32,394 nucleotides of DNA from DATFBY01 sp035253585 (GTDB lineage: Bacteria; Gemmatimonadota; Gemmatimonadetes; Gemmatimonadales; Gemmatimonadaceae): assembly GCA_035253585.1 (NCBI GenBank), contig DATFBY010000144.1:1-32394 (forward strand), written 5' to 3'. This document shows, one piece after another, positions 30,575 through 32,394 of this stretch. The notes beneath the pieces were generated by a model that was not told where the DNA came from, searched no databases, and worked only from the letters and a program-made list of their open reading frames with translations. Numbering within the stretch: position 1 is the stretch's first letter; each line of letters begins with the position of its first letter. The translations under genes were made by a program, and so were the position numbers.

Positions 30575-32394
30575 ATGCCATCCCTTGTTCGGTTGTTCGC
30601 GCCCGTGTGGCAGAGAGCTGCACTGGCGATGGTGGTCTGGCTGGCGTTTCTCGTCGCACCGTCCGTCGCCGAGGCGCAGTATTTCGGCCGGAACAAGGTG
30701 CAGTACGAGAACTTCGACTTCCGAATCCTCAAGACGCCGCAGTTCGACGTCTACTTCTATCCGGAGGAGGAGGCGGGTGTCCGCGATGCGGCGAAGATGA
30801 TGGAGCGCTGGAACACGCGCTTCCAATCGGTCCTCGAGTACAAGCTGAGCGAGCGAAAGCCGATCATCTACTACGCCAACCATCCGGACTTCCAGCAAAC
30901 CAACGTCATCAGCGGGTTGCTCGGCGAAGGCACCGGCGGCGTCACCGAATCTCTCCGGAATCGCGTGATCATGCCGCTCACCGGCGACTACGCGCAGAAC
31001 GATCACGTGTCCGGCCACGAGCTGATACACGTGTATCAGTACGACATGGTGCTGAACGATCCGCGTCTGATGCAGGGGTTTACAACGCTGCCGCTGTGGA
31101 TCACGGAAGGGATGGCTGAATACCTGTCCGTCGGCCGGTTCGACCCGCTCAGCGCGATGTGGATGCGCGACGCGACCTTCCGGAAAGAGGTGCCGACGCT
31201 CAAGCAGCTGACGCGCGACCGCCGCTTCTTTCCCTATCGATACGGGCAGGCGTTCTGGGCCTATGTCGGCGGCAAGTGGGGCGACGACATGGTCGGGCGT
31301 CTCTTCCGTACCGCGGTCCAGACGGGGTGGGAGGAGGCAATGCCCCGGGCGCTCGGCATCAGCCCCGACTCGTTAGGCAAGGAGTGGCAGGCGCAGATCC
31401 GTGCCACCTACGAGCCGATGCTGGCGGGACGCACGAGCCCGCGCGAGACGGGCGAAGCGGTGCTGCTCAGCGAGGAGCCGGGCGAGATGAATGTCTCACC
31501 GGTGGTAAGCCCCGACGGGCGGTACGTCGCTTTCTTCTCCTCGCGCGGCCTCTTCGGGATCGAGCTCTACCTGGCCGACGCGCAGACGGGAAAGATCGAG
31601 CGGAAGCTCGTGAACGCGACGCGCGACGCCCACTACGACGCCGTGAGCTTCATCAATTCGGCCGGCGCCTGGTCGCCCGATGGCCAGCAGATCGCAATCA
31701 TCGTGTACGCGGATGGAGACAACGAGATCCACATCCTGAACGCCCGGAACGGCGACGTCGTCAGGCGGATTCACCCGCGCGTTGGCGCGGTGAGCAGCAT
31801 GTCCTGGTCGCCGGATGGCCGGACGATTGCCTACTCGGGGATTCACGGGGGCATCAGCGACCTTTACCTGTACGACCTGGAGAGCAAGACCGAGCGTCAG
31901 CTCACGAACGACAAGTATGCCGATCTGCACCCCTCCTGGTCGCCGGACGGGCGAAGCCTTGCCTTCTCCACCGATCGCGGTCCGAAGACGAACTTCGAGA
32001 CGCTGGCGTACGACGAGCCCAGCATCGCGATCATCGATGTAGCGACTGGACAGGTGCGGCCGCTCGAGCTCTTCGGTGGTGCGTCGCACATCAACCCCGT
32101 ATACGCACCTGACGGAAACTCGATCTACTTCGTCTCGACGCAGGATGGATTTCCCGATCTGTATCGGGTCGAGCTTGCGAACAATCAGATCTTCCGCCTG
32201 ACGAACGTCGCCACGGGCGTGAGCGGAATCACGCTCTCGTCGCCGGCGATCTCGGTGTCGACGACGGGTCGCGTGATCTTCTCGGTGTTCTACAACGCGG
32301 GTTTCGACCTGCGTCGCTTGGAGCCGAGTCAGGCAGTCGGCACGCCGATGCAGACCGCAGTGGCGGAAGGCTTCCCGCCGGCGGGTCTCCTGCC
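30575..32394 (+). CDS. Secreted zinc metallopeptidase with TolB-like propeller, partial
   Basis: The frame is open from ATG 30575 to the right edge (606 codons). A signal peptide ends about residue 34 (SVAEAQ). A gluzincin-type peptidase domain follows: HELIH (His148, Glu149, His152) with a likely third ligand in WITEGMAEYL (Glu178 or Glu182). From about residue 305 come repeated PD40/TolB-like propeller blades: SPDGRYVAFFSS, WSPDGQQIAIIVY, WSPDGRTIAYSG, WSPDGRSLAFSTDR and APDGNSIYFVSTQDG. The C-terminus is outside the window. It is likely periplasmic or surface-exposed. The substrate is unknown. Confidence 0.85.
   Translation, partial: MPSLVRLFAPVWQRAALAMVVWLAFLVAPSVAEAQYFGRNKVQYENFDFRILKTPQFDVYFYPEEEAGVRDAAKMMERWNTRFQSVLEYKLSERKPIIYYANHPDFQQTNVISGLLGEGTGGVTESLRNRVIMPLTGDYAQNDHVSGHELIHVYQYDMVLNDPRLMQGFTTLPLWITEGMAEYLSVGRFDPLSAMWMRDATFRKEVPTLKQLTRDRRFFPYRYGQAFWAYVGGKWGDDMVGRLFRTAVQTGWEEAMPRALGISPDSLGKEWQAQIRATYEPMLAGRTSPRETGEAVLLSEEPGEMNVSPVVSPDGRYVAFFSSRGLFGIELYLADAQTGKIERKLVNATRDAHYDAVSFINSAGAWSPDGQQIAIIVYADGDNEIHILNARNGDVVRRIHPRVGAVSSMSWSPDGRTIAYSGIHGGISDLYLYDLESKTERQLTNDKYADLHPSWSPDGRSLAFSTDRGPKTNFETLAYDEPSIAIIDVATGQVRPLELFGGASHINPVYAPDGNSIYFVSTQDGFPDLYRVELANNQIFRLTNVATGVSGITLSSPAISVSTTGRVIFSVFYNAGFDLRRLEPSQAVGTPMQTAVAEGFPPAGLL

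Larger units (their letters stand above)
215..31378. repeat. Dispersed word YGTTAGGCR, 17 copies
   Basis: Exact GTTAGGC on the plus strand: 215, 5211, 6972, 7661, 25150, 25762, 26508, 31372. Exact GCCTAAC: 2226, 10985, 12574, 14966, 15401, 15657, 22009, 24925, 28285 (first base given). All 17 have a pyrimidine before and a purine after, read in the GTTAGGC sense. Ten are read as Leu-Gly (TTA GGC), four as Pro-Asn, one in the third frame, and two are intergenic. See findings for interpretation. Confidence 0.85.

Noticed and set aside
215..31378. Telomere-like TTAGGC repeats
   Set aside because: Copies are single and kilobases apart, never tandem, so this is not a telomeric or satellite array.
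1..32394. CRISPR arrays, tRNA or rRNA genes, insertion sequences, phage genes, defence systems
   Set aside because: None were seen. The heptamer repeats are too short and wrongly spaced for CRISPR, and no transposase, integrase or restriction gene is present.

Overview
The window is GC-rich (roughly 63% by eye), densely coded and bacterial. It holds no tRNA, rRNA, CRISPR array or insertion sequence that I could find. Its gene content fits a Gram-negative with an outer membrane: a PilQ secretin, a lipobox protein and several Sec-exported envelope proteins. The flavour of the genes (AMIN-domain PilQ, a TMTC-like glycosyltransferase, a metallopeptidase joined to a TolB-like propeller, a MoxR/DUF58/DUF4129/DUF4350/SpoIIM neighbourhood) suggests Gemmatimonadota or a related lineage. 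That placement is inference only.

Positions 1-18697 form one long minus-strand type IV pilus region. In the direction of transcription it reads: a PilS-like sensor kinase, a PilR-like sigma-54 activator, a TMTC-like O-mannosyltransferase, a histidine-kinase homologue that has lost its phospho-acceptor histidine, a FimT/GspH pseudopilin, a first minor-pilin cassette (PilV-PilW-PilX), a terminator, a second paralogous PilV-PilW-PilX cassette, a terminator, the assembly platform pilM-pilN-pilO-pilP-pilQ, and finally a large lipoprotein that runs off the left edge. Many neighbours overlap by 4 nt (ATGA), so translational coupling is the rule. No major pilin, PilB, PilC, PilT or PilD is present here.

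Positions 18765-23169 are mixed housekeeping: a CNNM/CorC-type transporter, an ArfB-like ribosome-rescue hydrolase, a DUF72 protein, a secreted protein of unknown function on the opposite strand, and a short MutY. Positions 23281-30345 are an envelope-associated MoxR locus: a polytopic membrane protein, DUF4129, DUF4350, a MoxR AAA+ ATPase and DUF58 on the plus strand, meeting a convergent RDD-SpoIIM fusion. The right end (30575-32394) is the start of a secreted HExxH metallopeptidase carrying TolB-like propeller repeats.

The strongest unexplained signal is not a gene. The 7-mer GTTAGGC (or GCCTAAC) occurs 17 times, on both strands, in three codon frames and in intergenic DNA. It is always preceded by a pyrimidine and followed by a purine (YGTTAGGCR). 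It supplies most of the rare TTA leucine codons seen in the plus-strand genes. Given the pilus and FimT genes around it, a DNA-uptake word is an attractive but unproven explanation. A second signal is a pair of heptanucleotide inverted-repeat elements, one of which has become part of a protein N-terminus.
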